NCBI RefSeq assembly: GCF_012838985.1
Contig: NZ_DUOE01000074.1
Location: forward strand, 1 to 32,527
DNA: 32,527 bases
Reading direction: 5' to 3'
From: Corynebacterium sp.
GTDB taxonomy: Bacteria; Actinomycetota; Actinomycetes; Mycobacteriales; Mycobacteriaceae
Position numbers and translations under genes: made by a program. Below are positions 1 through 6,388 of the stretch, piece after piece (positions within the stretch are counted from its first letter, which is position 1; each line of letters opens with the position of its first letter). A model generated the notes under the pieces. The model was not told the DNA's origin. It worked only from the letters and a program-made list of their open reading frames with translations, and did not search any database.

Positions 1-483
1 CCCGGGTTCCGGGCCGATGACGGCGACCCGTGGACGGGCACTGGTCATCACCGCCTGCCCCGCGATCCCGCGCAGTTCGCGGGCCACCGCGGGGTGCCGG
101 GCGGCCAGGGCGTGGAGTTCGCCGGCGAGGAGGCGGGTGCGGACGTCGAGAAGCGGGACCTCGGGGAGCTCCGCGGGGAGCGCGGGCACCACGTGGAAGT
201 GCTGCGGACCGGCCACCAGCCGCGCGCGGACCGCGGCGGGGAGCGGCCCGGGATGGACGAGGAGGACGGCGTCGACGGCCGTGGTGGTCACGGGCCAGCG
301 GACGGAGACCTCCCGCACCGGCCAGGCGGGCAGCGGCACCGGGCCGTCGAGGGTGCAGGCGCCGAGGCGCGGCGGGCCGGTCAGTTCGAGGAGCACGCGG
401 CGCAGGGCGAGACCCGCGGGGCAGCCGAAGTCACGCGCGTGCGCCCAGTCGGCCGCGCGGATGAACATGTCGGGTGTGTCCAC
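1..483 (-). CDS. unrecognised protein, 5' part only (runs off left edge)
   Basis: An uninterrupted minus-strand frame of 161 codons starts at GTG 483-481 and leaves the window at base 1 without a stop. A purine-rich GGGGGAGGG lies at 487-495, just upstream of the GTG. An in-frame ATG at 468-466 is the alternative start. The visible part begins VDTPDMFIRAADWAHARDFG and is rich in Ala, Leu, Arg and Pro. I see no signal peptide or membrane segment. The last residues visible, RVAVIGPEPG, look like a beta strand running into a glycine-containing loop, possibly the start of a nucleotide-binding fold, but the rest is missing. The gene is divergent from trmB with a 153-nt gap. I do not recognise the family. 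Codon use is strongly GC3-biased in this frame, which supports it as real coding DNA and the overlapping plus-strand frames as shadows. Confidence 0.6.
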   Translation of the reverse strand, partial: MDTPDMFIRAADWAHARDFGCPAGLALRRVLLELTGPPRLGACTLDGPVPLPAWPVREVSVRWPVTTTAVDAVLLVHPGPLPAAVRARLVAGPQHFHVVPALPAELPEVPLLDVRTRLLAGELHALAARHPAVARELRGIAGQAVMTSARPRVAVIGPEPG

Positions 484-600
484 CGGCCCTCCCCCGGGTG
501 CCGCTGAAGCAGATACGCGACCATGATCACCCGGGGCCCCGGCGGGTGCAACAGGAGGCGGGTCCCGTGTGGACGGCCCCTCAGCAGAGCGGCCGGAAAA

Positions 601-629
601 TTGAAGTTTGACCACCACCGGGGGAGAAT
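601..629 (+). promoter_or_regulatory. candidate trmB promoter, leaderless type
   Basis: TTGAAG (601-606) and GAGAAT (624-629) are separated by 17 bp. The -10 element ends 7 nt before the trmB ATG, so transcription would begin at or next to the start codon. The short AT-rich stretch stands out in the 484-636 gap, which otherwise holds only the two 5' ends of divergent genes. The -10 element is imperfect. Confidence 0.35.
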
Positions 630-636
630 ACGGGGG

Positions 637-1458
637 ATGTCTAACTCTGATTTTTCCGATACCGCCCACGATGCCGACGACCGCGCGGAACGCCCCCTCG
701 GCGACCTGCCCGCCGGCCGCCCGCTGCAGACCGATTTCGGCGACGACGGCCGCGACTACCCGCGCCTCGGCGCCGTGAGCTTCCGCCGCGGCACCCTCAC
801 CGACAACCAGGAGAAGCTCTGGGAGGAGAACTGGCCGCGCCTCGGCCGCGTCCTCGCCGATGAGCGTATCGACGTCGACGAGTGGTTCGGCCGCACCGGC
901 GCCCGCACCATCCTCGAGATCGGTTCCGGCACCGGCACCTCCACCGCCGCGATGGCCCCGCTCGAGGCCGACACCAACGTCATCGCCGTCGAGCTGTACA
1001 AGCCCGGCCTGGCGAAGCTGCTCGGCGCGGTGGTGCGCGGCGGCATCGACAACATCCGCATGGTGCGCGGCGACGGCGTCGAGGTGCTCGCCCGGATGCT
1101 GCCGGAGGCCTCCCTCGACGGTGTCCGCATCTATTTCCCGGACCCGTGGCCCAAGGCGCGTCACCACAAGCGCCGCATCATCCAGACGGGCACGCTGCAC
1201 CTCATCGCCACCCGTCTCAAGCCGGGTGGTGTGCTGCACGTGGCCACCGACCACGCCGACTACGCCGAGTGGATCACCGAGCTCGTCGACACCGAGCCGC
1301 TCCTCGAGTACAAGGGCTGGCCGTGGGCGGAGTGCCCGCAGCTGGTGGACCGCCAGGTCATCACCAAGTTCGAGGGCAAGGGTCTGGACAAGGACCACAC
1401 CATCACCGAATTCCTCTGGCAGCGCACCGACGCCCCGGCGTCGGACGCGACCGCCTGA
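637..1458 (+). CDS. trmB: tRNA (guanine-N7-)-methyltransferase TrmB
   Basis: TrmB transfers a methyl group from S-adenosylmethionine to N7 of guanine 46 in tRNA. The 273-aa protein carries the SAM-binding loop EIGSGTGTS (G96-G100) and the family signature [14 protein letters not shown] (F167 onward). It has a hydrophilic N-terminal extension of about 50 residues before the conserved fold, as is common in actinobacterial homologues. ATG 637 was chosen over an upstream in-frame ATG at 523 because a GGGGGAG purine run (620-626) and a promoter-like element precede it, and because the residues between 523 and 637 do not resemble the family. It heads a plus-strand series with the NYN-domain gene and the MmpL exporter, the same order as M. 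tuberculosis Rv0208c-Rv0207c-Rv0206c. Identification is secure. Confidence 0.95.
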   Translation: MSNSDFSDTAHDADDRAERPLGDLPAGRPLQTDFGDDGRDYPRLGAVSFRRGTLTDNQEKLWEENWPRLGRVLADERIDVDEWFGRTGARTILEIGSGTGTSTAAMAPLEADTNVIAVELYKPGLAKLLGAVVRGGIDNIRMVRGDGVEVLARMLPEASLDGVRIYFPDPWPKARHHKRRIIQTGTLHLIATRLKPGGVLHVATDHADYAEWITELVDTEPLLEYKGWPWAECPQLVDRQVITKFEGKGLDKDHTITEFLWQRTDAPASDATA

Positions 1459-1489
1459 TTTTCTTCTTAGAACCGAAAAGAGTTCCCCC

Positions 1490-2167
1490 GTGAGCGATCT
1501 TCACGAATCCACCCACCACTACGGTGCCCAGGACGCCCCCGGGCCGGAGAGCCTCCTGCTCGTCTGGGACGCCCCCAACCTGGACATGGGTCTGGGCGCC
1601 ATCCTCGGTGGCCGTCCGACCGCCGCCTACCGTCCGCGTTTCGACGCCATCGGCCGCTGGCTGCTGGCCCGAGCGGGCAGGCTCTCCCACGAGACCGGCG
1701 GCCGGGTCGAGGCCGAGGCCACCGTCTTCACCAACGTCACCCCCGGTGGCGCGGACGTCGTCCGCCCGTGGGTGGAGGCGCTGCGTAACGTCGGTTTCGC
1801 CGTGTTCGCCAAGCCGAAGACGGACGAGGACTCCGACGTCGACCCGGACATGCTGGCGCACATCCGGCGTCGGCACGCGGAGGGCGTGCTCCGGGGGCTG
1901 GTCGTCGCCTCGGCGGACGGGCAGAACTTCAAGGAGACCATCGACGAGCTCATCGCCGAGGGTCTGCCGGTCACCGTCATCGGCTTCCACGAGCACGCCT
2001 CGTGGGCCGTGGCCTCCGACACGATCGAGTTCGTCGATCTGGAGGAGATCTCCGGCGTGTTCCGTGAGCCGCTGCCGCGCATCAGCCTCGACCAGCTGCC
2101 CGACGAGGGTGCCTGGCTGCAGCCCTTCCGCCCGCTGTCGGCGCTGCTCGCCGGCCGCAACCACTAG
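1490..2167 (+). CDS. NYN (PIN-like) domain protein, Rv0207c-like
   Basis: A 225-aa cytoplasmic protein starting at GTG 1490, 31 nt after the trmB stop. The first conserved strand LLLVWDAPNLD (D27, N30, D32) is the hallmark of NYN/PIN-like nucleases, in which acidic residues bind the metal. Further acidic positions are D112-D120 and the VASADGQNF segment around D143, which matches the usual third motif. NYN domains are predicted RNA-processing nucleases or nucleotide-binding modules; the substrate of this one is not known to me. It lies between trmB and the mycolate exporter, as Rv0207c does next to mmpL3 in mycobacteria. That suggests conserved co-transcription rather than a proven joint function. 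The gene ends 11 nt before the exporter ATG, and a GGAGGG ribosome site for the exporter overlaps this gap. Confidence 0.85.
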   Translation: MSDLHESTHHYGAQDAPGPESLLLVWDAPNLDMGLGAILGGRPTAAYRPRFDAIGRWLLARAGRLSHETGGRVEAEATVFTNVTPGGADVVRPWVEALRNVGFAVFAKPKTDEDSDVDPDMLAHIRRRHAEGVLRGLVVASADGQNFKETIDELIAEGLPVTVIGFHEHASWAVASDTIEFVDLEEISGVFREPLPRISLDQLPDEGAWLQPFRPLSALLAGRNH

Positions 2168-2178
2168 GAGGGCGGCTC

Positions 2179-4632
2179 ATGTTCGAGAAGTGGGGACATT
2201 TCTCCTACCGCCACCGTCGTCTCGTCCCCGTGATCGTCATCGCGGCGATCCTGGCCGTCTACGTGCTCTTCGGGCTGAAGCTCGAGGACCGCATGAGCCA
2301 GGAGGGCTGGGACGACCCGGGCTCCAGTTCCACGACGGCCGCCGCCATCGAGCTGGAGACCTTCGGGCGCGACAACTCCGGTGACGTCATCCTGCTCTTC
2401 GAGTCGTCGGGGGGACGCCCCCTCAACGACCCGACGACGTTCGGGGCCCTGGCCTCCCACCTGGAGGAGCTCAAGGACGGTCACCCGGACGAGATCGCGC
2501 ACGTCACCAGCTACTTCGACACCCGCAACGCGCAGCTGATCAACGACGACGGCACCCGTGCCTTCGCCGCGATCGGCCTGCGGGGTGACGGGGAGCAGAC
2601 GCTCCGGGACTTCCGTGCCGTCGAGGACTCCCTCGTGCCCGCGGAACTGCCGGAGGGCGTGGAGGTCCGCGTCGCCGGTGCCACCGCCGTCGCCGACTCC
2701 CTCGACGACGGCATGGCCGGCGACATCGTCCGCGCGGAGGTCATCGCCCTGCCGCTGGTGGCGGTCCTGCTGCTGTTCGTGTTCGGTTCCGTCGTGGCGG
2801 CGTTCATGCCGCTCATCGTCGGTGTCCTGTCCATCGCCGGTTCCCTCGGCGTGCTCTCCGTGCTGGCGGGCATGGTGCAGGTCAACGTGTTCGCGCAGTC
2901 CGTGGTGACACTGCTGGGCCTGGGTCTGGCCATCGACTACGGCCTGTTCATGGTCTCCCGCTTCCGCGAGGAGCTGGACAAGGGGGCGGAGGTCCCCGAC
3001 GCGGTGGGCACGACCACCGCCACGGCTGGCAAGACCGTGGTGTTCTCCGCGGCGATGGTCGCGGTGGCCCTGTCCGGCCTGCTGGTGTTCCCGCAGGCCT
3101 TCCTCAAGTCCGTGGCCTACGGCGCGATCTCCGCGGTGGGCCTGGCGGCCCTGCTGTCCGTGACGGTGCTGCCGGCGCTGTTCGGCATGCTCGGCCGCAA
3201 CATCGACAAGTGGACCGTGCGACGCACGGAGCGCACCGCCCGCCGCCTGGAGGACACCATCTGGTTCCGCATCCCGGGCTGGGCGATGAAGCACGCCAAG
3301 CTGGTCACCGTCGGTGTGGTGGGCCTGCTCATCGCGCTCACCCTGCCGCTGACGGGCGTGAAGTTCGGCGGCATCAACGAGACCTACCTGCCGCCCTCCA
3401 ACGCGGTCCGTGTCGCCCAGGACGACTTCAACGAGACCTTCCCGGCGTTCCGCACGGAGCCGGTCAAACTCGTGGTCACGGGGGCCAGCGAGCAGCAGCT
3501 CGTCGACATCTACGTCCAGGCCCGCGAGGTGACGGGGCTGAGTTCCCCGTTCACCCCGGACCACGGCACGGTCGACGGCACGACGGTGCTCTCCGCGGGC
3601 ATCGAGGACCGTGAGCTCAACAGCTCCGTCGTCGAGCAGCTGCGGGCCCTCGACGTGCCGGAGGGGGTCGACGTCCACATCGGCGGCACCCCGGCCATGG
3701 AGATCGAGTCCATCGAGGCGCTCCTGGACAAGCTGCCGTGGATGGCCCTCTACATCGTGGTGGCCACGTTCATCCTCATGGCGCTGGTCTTCGGCTCGCT
3801 GATCCTGCCGGCGAAGGCGATCATCATGACCGTCCTCGGACTCGGTGCGACGCTGGGTGTCCTCACCGCGATGTTCGTCGACGGTGTCGGCGCGGGTCTG
3901 TTCAACTTCACGCCGGGTCCGCTGATGTCGCCGGTGCTGGTGCTCATCGTGGCGATCGTCTACGGCCTGTCGACGGACTACGAGGTGTTCCTCGTCTCCC
4001 GCATGGTCGAGGCCCGCGACCGTGGGCGCTCCACCGACGACGCCATCCGCTACGGCACAGCGCAGACCGGTTCCATCATCACGGCCGCCGCGCTCATCAT
4101 GATCGTGGTGGCAGGGGCGTTCGGGTTCTCCGACATCGTCATGATGAAGTACATCGCCTTCGGCATGATCTTCGCCCTGGCCATCGACGCCACCATCATC
4201 CGCATGATGCTCGTCCCCGCGGTCATGCACCTGCTGCGCGAGGACAACTGGTGGGCGCCGGGCTTCGTGAAGAAGGCCTACGCGCGGATGGGCCACAGCG
4301 AGCAGCCCGGTGAACCGGAGGCGGCTGAGATCACCGAGATCACCGAGACCGCCGAGGTCACAGAGGTCACAGAGGACCCTGCGCCGGAGCCGGAGCCCGA
4401 GCCGGAACCCGCACCGCAGCCCCTCCCCGAGCCGGAGCCGGAGCCGGAACCGGTGGACGTCGATAAGCCCCTCGAAGGTGAACTCCTGCTCGATGACGCC
4501 GTCGTCGTCGACGATGACGAGGCCGCCCGGGGTGGCCGTACGACGGCGGAGGACGCTGAGCTGATCCCGTTCACGGAGCTCATGAAGCGCCTGGAGGCCG
4601 ACCGCACCGGCCCCCGCAAACTGGAGGGCTGA
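2179..4632 (+). CDS. cmpL1: RND/MMPL-family trehalose monomycolate exporter (MmpL3/CmpL1 type)
   Basis: An 817-aa inner-membrane transporter of the MMPL/RND superfamily, which moves trehalose monomycolate towards the periplasm using the proton gradient. TM1 lies at about residues 17-34, followed by a periplasmic domain and two blocks of membrane segments. The paired proton-relay motifs are visible as AIDYGLFMVSR (D253-Y254) and STDYEVFLVSR (D600-Y601), equivalent to the Asp-Tyr pairs of mycobacterial MmpL3. From about residue 714 the cytoplasmic tail turns acidic and repetitive: a TEIT/TEVT run is followed by Glu-Pro repeats up to about residue 757. The ATG follows GGAGGG at 2168-2173. The neighbours (trmB, NYN gene) match mmpL3 synteny, which makes this the likely CmpL1 equivalent rather than one of the other corynebacterial paralogues. 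The next gene begins 1 nt after its stop. Confidence 0.9.
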   Translation: MFEKWGHFSYRHRRLVPVIVIAAILAVYVLFGLKLEDRMSQEGWDDPGSSSTTAAAIELETFGRDNSGDVILLFESSGGRPLNDPTTFGALASHLEELKDGHPDEIAHVTSYFDTRNAQLINDDGTRAFAAIGLRGDGEQTLRDFRAVEDSLVPAELPEGVEVRVAGATAVADSLDDGMAGDIVRAEVIALPLVAVLLLFVFGSVVAAFMPLIVGVLSIAGSLGVLSVLAGMVQVNVFAQSVVTLLGLGLAIDYGLFMVSRFREELDKGAEVPDAVGTTTATAGKTVVFSAAMVAVALSGLLVFPQAFLKSVAYGAISAVGLAALLSVTVLPALFGMLGRNIDKWTVRRTERTARRLEDTIWFRIPGWAMKHAKLVTVGVVGLLIALTLPLTGVKFGGINETYLPPSNAVRVAQDDFNETFPAFRTEPVKLVVTGASEQQLVDIYVQAREVTGLSSPFTPDHGTVDGTTVLSAGIEDRELNSSVVEQLRALDVPEGVDVHIGGTPAMEIESIEALLDKLPWMALYIVVATFILMALVFGSLILPAKAIIMTVLGLGATLGVLTAMFVDGVGAGLFNFTPGPLMSPVLVLIVAIVYGLSTDYEVFLVSRMVEARDRGRSTDDAIRYGTAQTGSIITAAALIMIVVAGAFGFSDIVMMKYIAFGMIFALAIDATIIRMMLVPAVMHLLREDNWWAPGFVKKAYARMGHSEQPGEPEAAEITEITETAEVTEVTEDPAPEPEPEPEPAPQPLPEPEPEPEPVDVDKPLEGELLLDDAVVVDDDEAARGGRTTAEDAELIPFTELMKRLEADRTGPRKLEG

Positions 4633-4633
4633 C

Positions 4634-5629
4634 ATGCGGCGCTGGGTGCGGTGGCTCGCCCCGCTGGCGGTGCTCATCGTCCTGGCGCTGGTCTTCCGTG
4701 ACCGGATGCCGTTCATCGGCGAGGGCGTGCGCCTGCTGCGCGACGCCTCGCCGTGGGGGGTGCTGGCCGCCGTGGTGGCGGCCCTCGCGTCGATCGCCGC
4801 GATGGCGGAGGTCATGCGCCTGCTTCTCGACGCCGGCGGCACCCCCGTCCCCCTCCGCCGCACCGCCGCCATCACCCTGGCGTCCAACTCCTGGTCGACC
4901 TCCCTGCCGGGTGGTCCGGCGTTCTCCGCGGTGCTGACCTATCAGGTGCAGCGTGGGTGGGGTGCGTCGCGGCTGCTGTGCGGCTGGTTCTTCGTGCTGT
5001 CGTCGGCGGTGTCGACGATGTGGCTGGTGGTCATCGGCGTGGCGGGGGTGTTCTTCCTCGGGGCGGACGTCAACGTGTGGTCGCTGCTGCTCACCCTCGT
5101 GCTGATGACGGCGCTGTCGTGGGCGGTGTGGTGGGCGGCCAACCACCCGGCCGCCCTGGAGCGGTGGGCCCGTATCCTGCTGCCGCGGCTCAACCGGCTG
5201 CTGGGCCGCGCACCGGAGCAGGGTGTCGAGGCCGCCGTCGGCCAGATCCACCAGCTCGAGTCGGTGCACCTGGGTCCGGGACGTTTCAGCCTGGTGGCGG
5301 GCTGGTCGCTGCTCAACCGGGTCTTCGACGCGCTGACGCTGTTCCTGTGCGTGTGGGCGGTGACGGGGTCGGTGCCGGCGGTGGCGGGGGTGCTGCTCGC
5401 CTACACCACCGCGAAGCTGGCGGGTTCCGCGCAGGTGACCCCGGGTGGGCTGGGGACGGTGGAGGCGGCGGTCATCGCCACGCTCGTGGCGGCGGGGATG
5501 ACGGCCGTCGACGCGACCGCCGCGGCCGTGGTCTACCGCCTGGTGTCCTTCGCGCTCATCACGGTGATCGGCTGGGTCGTGTACTTCCTGTACTACGCAC
5601 GTCGGGGTGTCCGCGCGTCCACGGGTTAG
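4634..5629 (+). CDS. integral membrane protein, flippase-like UPF0104/LPG-synthase membrane-domain family
   Basis: A 331-aa polytopic membrane protein with roughly eight hydrophobic segments, starting 1 nt after the MmpL stop with a ribosome site inside the end of mmpL. Family-type features include the conserved SNSWSTSLPGGPAFSAV segment (about residues 84-100) and QVTPGGLGTVEAAV (about residues 270-283); the Pro-Gly-Gly-Gly-x-Gly-x-x-Glu pattern is typical of the UPF0104 / lysylphosphatidylglycerol-synthase membrane domain superfamily. Members without the cytosolic aminoacyl-transfer domain, like this one, are thought to act as lipid flippases or lipid-handling proteins. Tight coupling to the mycolate exporter suggests a role in envelope lipid transport. 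That is inference; no substrate can be read from the sequence. Confidence 0.8.
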   Translation: MRRWVRWLAPLAVLIVLALVFRDRMPFIGEGVRLLRDASPWGVLAAVVAALASIAAMAEVMRLLLDAGGTPVPLRRTAAITLASNSWSTSLPGGPAFSAVLTYQVQRGWGASRLLCGWFFVLSSAVSTMWLVVIGVAGVFFLGADVNVWSLLLTLVLMTALSWAVWWAANHPAALERWARILLPRLNRLLGRAPEQGVEAAVGQIHQLESVHLGPGRFSLVAGWSLLNRVFDALTLFLCVWAVTGSVPAVAGVLLAYTTAKLAGSAQVTPGGLGTVEAAVIATLVAAGMTAVDATAAAVVYRLVSFALITVIGWVVYFLYYARRGVRASTG

Positions 5630-5638
5630 TGTGGGGGC
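5627..5638 (+). promoter_or_regulatory. candidate -10 element for a leaderless DUF3054 mRNA
   Basis: TAGTGT (5627-5632) is followed by 6 nt and then the ATG at 5639, and there is no good ribosome site in that gap. The TAG stop of the preceding gene forms the first half of the hexamer. Read-through transcription from upstream is equally possible. Confidence 0.35.
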
Positions 5639-6013
5639 ATGAAGAGGTCCACCGCACTCATCGTCGACATCATCGCCATCGCCGTGTTCGCGCTCCTGGC
5701 GCGCATCGCCCACCAGACCGACACCATGCCACTCAACGTCGCCGGCTGGCTGTCCACGTGGTGGCCGTTCCTGCTGGGCGTGCTCGTCTCCTGGGGCCTG
5801 TTCGTGGCCCTCAAGCTCGACGGGCACCGGGTGTTCCCGGCGGGCATCCTCGGTTGGGTCGTGACGGTGGCCGTGGGCCTGGGCATCTGGTCCTTCCGCA
5901 ACGGGGCGGTCCCCCACTGGTCCTTCGTGCTGGTGGCCACGGTGATGTCCGGTCTGCTCATGCTGGGCTGGCGTGCGGTGGCCCGTTTCGCCGTGCGGAG
6001 GCAGCCCGCCTGA
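5639..6013 (+). CDS. DUF3054 family membrane protein
   Basis: A 124-aa, strongly hydrophobic protein with four predicted membrane segments (about residues 7-22, 44-61, 70-85 and 93-112) and a short basic C-terminus. The layout MKRSTALIVDIIAIAVFALL, then an Arg-x-x-His turn, then a segment starting GWLSTWWPFL, matches the small actinobacterial DUF3054 family. No biochemical role is known to me. It starts 9 nt after the flippase-like gene and closes the plus-strand envelope series. The next gene, a metal sensor, begins 30 nt later behind its own operator. The start at 5639 is supported by good alignment of the first membrane segment. Confidence 0.75.
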   Translation: MKRSTALIVDIIAIAVFALLARIAHQTDTMPLNVAGWLSTWWPFLLGVLVSWGLFVALKLDGHRVFPAGILGWVVTVAVGLGIWSFRNGAVPHWSFVLVATVMSGLLMLGWRAVARFAVRRQPA

Positions 6014-6015
6014 CG

Positions 6016-6052
6016 GTTCAGCGGGCACTGTACAGTTCAGTGCATGCTGAAC
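6016..6052 (+). promoter_or_regulatory. cmtR promoter/operator with overlapping inverted repeats
   Basis: The -10 element TACAGT (6031-6036) stands 7 nt before the ATG, giving a leaderless start. It is embedded in the perfect palindrome ACTGTACAGT (6027-6036). A second inverted repeat, GCACTG (6025-6030) / CAGTGC (6038-6043), surrounds it. A third, GTTCAG (6035-6040) / CTGAAC (6047-6052), spans the start codon, and a further GTTCAG copy lies at 6016-6021. This dense dyad symmetry over the core promoter is what autorepression by an ArsR/SmtB-family sensor needs. Confidence 0.7.
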
Positions 6053-6388
6053 AGTGACCCGCGTCTGGACGTGATGAACAGGCTCGGCCGCGCCATGGCC
6101 GACGCCACCCGTTCCCGCATCCTCCTGAAGCTTCTCGACGCCCCCTCCTACCCCGGCGACATCGCCACCACCCTGGGGCTCACCCGCGCCAACGTGTCGA
6201 ACCACCTGGCCTGCCTCCGTGGCTGCGGCATCGTCGCCGCCACCCCGGAGGGCCGGCGCACCCGCTACGACATCGCCGACGCCCACCTGGCCCACGCCCT
6301 GACCGCGCTGCTGGACACCACCCTCGCGGTCGATGCGTCCGTCCCCTGCCTGGACCCCTCCTGCGAGGTCGCGGGGTGTGGGTCATGA
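6044..6388 (+). CDS. cmtR: CmtR-type Cd/Pb-sensing ArsR/SmtB repressor
   Basis: A 114-aa winged-helix repressor of the ArsR/SmtB family. The recognition-helix region TLGLTRANVSNHLACLRGCG is present, and cysteines fall at 57, 61 and 102, the same positions as the metal ligands Cys57, Cys61 and Cys102 of M. tuberculosis CmtR, which senses Cd(II) and Pb(II). Two additional C-terminal cysteines are present at about 107 and 112. Such proteins hold the operator when metal-free and release it on metal binding. The overlapping dyads in its own promoter suggest autoregulation. Its stop overlaps the ATG of the metal ATPase by four bases (ATGA), so the two are translationally coupled as a sensor-efflux pair. 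Close match; the exact metal is inferred from ligand conservation. Confidence 0.9.
   Translation: MLNSDPRLDVMNRLGRAMADATRSRILLKLLDAPSYPGDIATTLGLTRANVSNHLACLRGCGIVAATPEGRRTRYDIADAHLAHALTALLDTTLAVDASVPCLDPSCEVAGCGS

Noticed and set aside
17..526. Three overlapping plus-strand frames at the left edge
   Set aside because: Arg/Pro/Ser/Gly-rich shadows. The minus-strand frame from 483 to the window edge has proper third-position GC bias and a start with a purine-rich site.
4381..4450. The Glu-Pro codon repeats as a non-coding tandem repeat or origin-like element
   Set aside because: They stay in frame within the exporter and keep codon-level variation, so they are a protein feature.
2164..4887. 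A 907-codon minus-strand frame opposite the MmpL exporter
   Set aside because: Composition is almost only Arg, His, Asp, Gly and Gln with no membrane or catalytic motifs; the plus-strand exporter explains the sequence completely.
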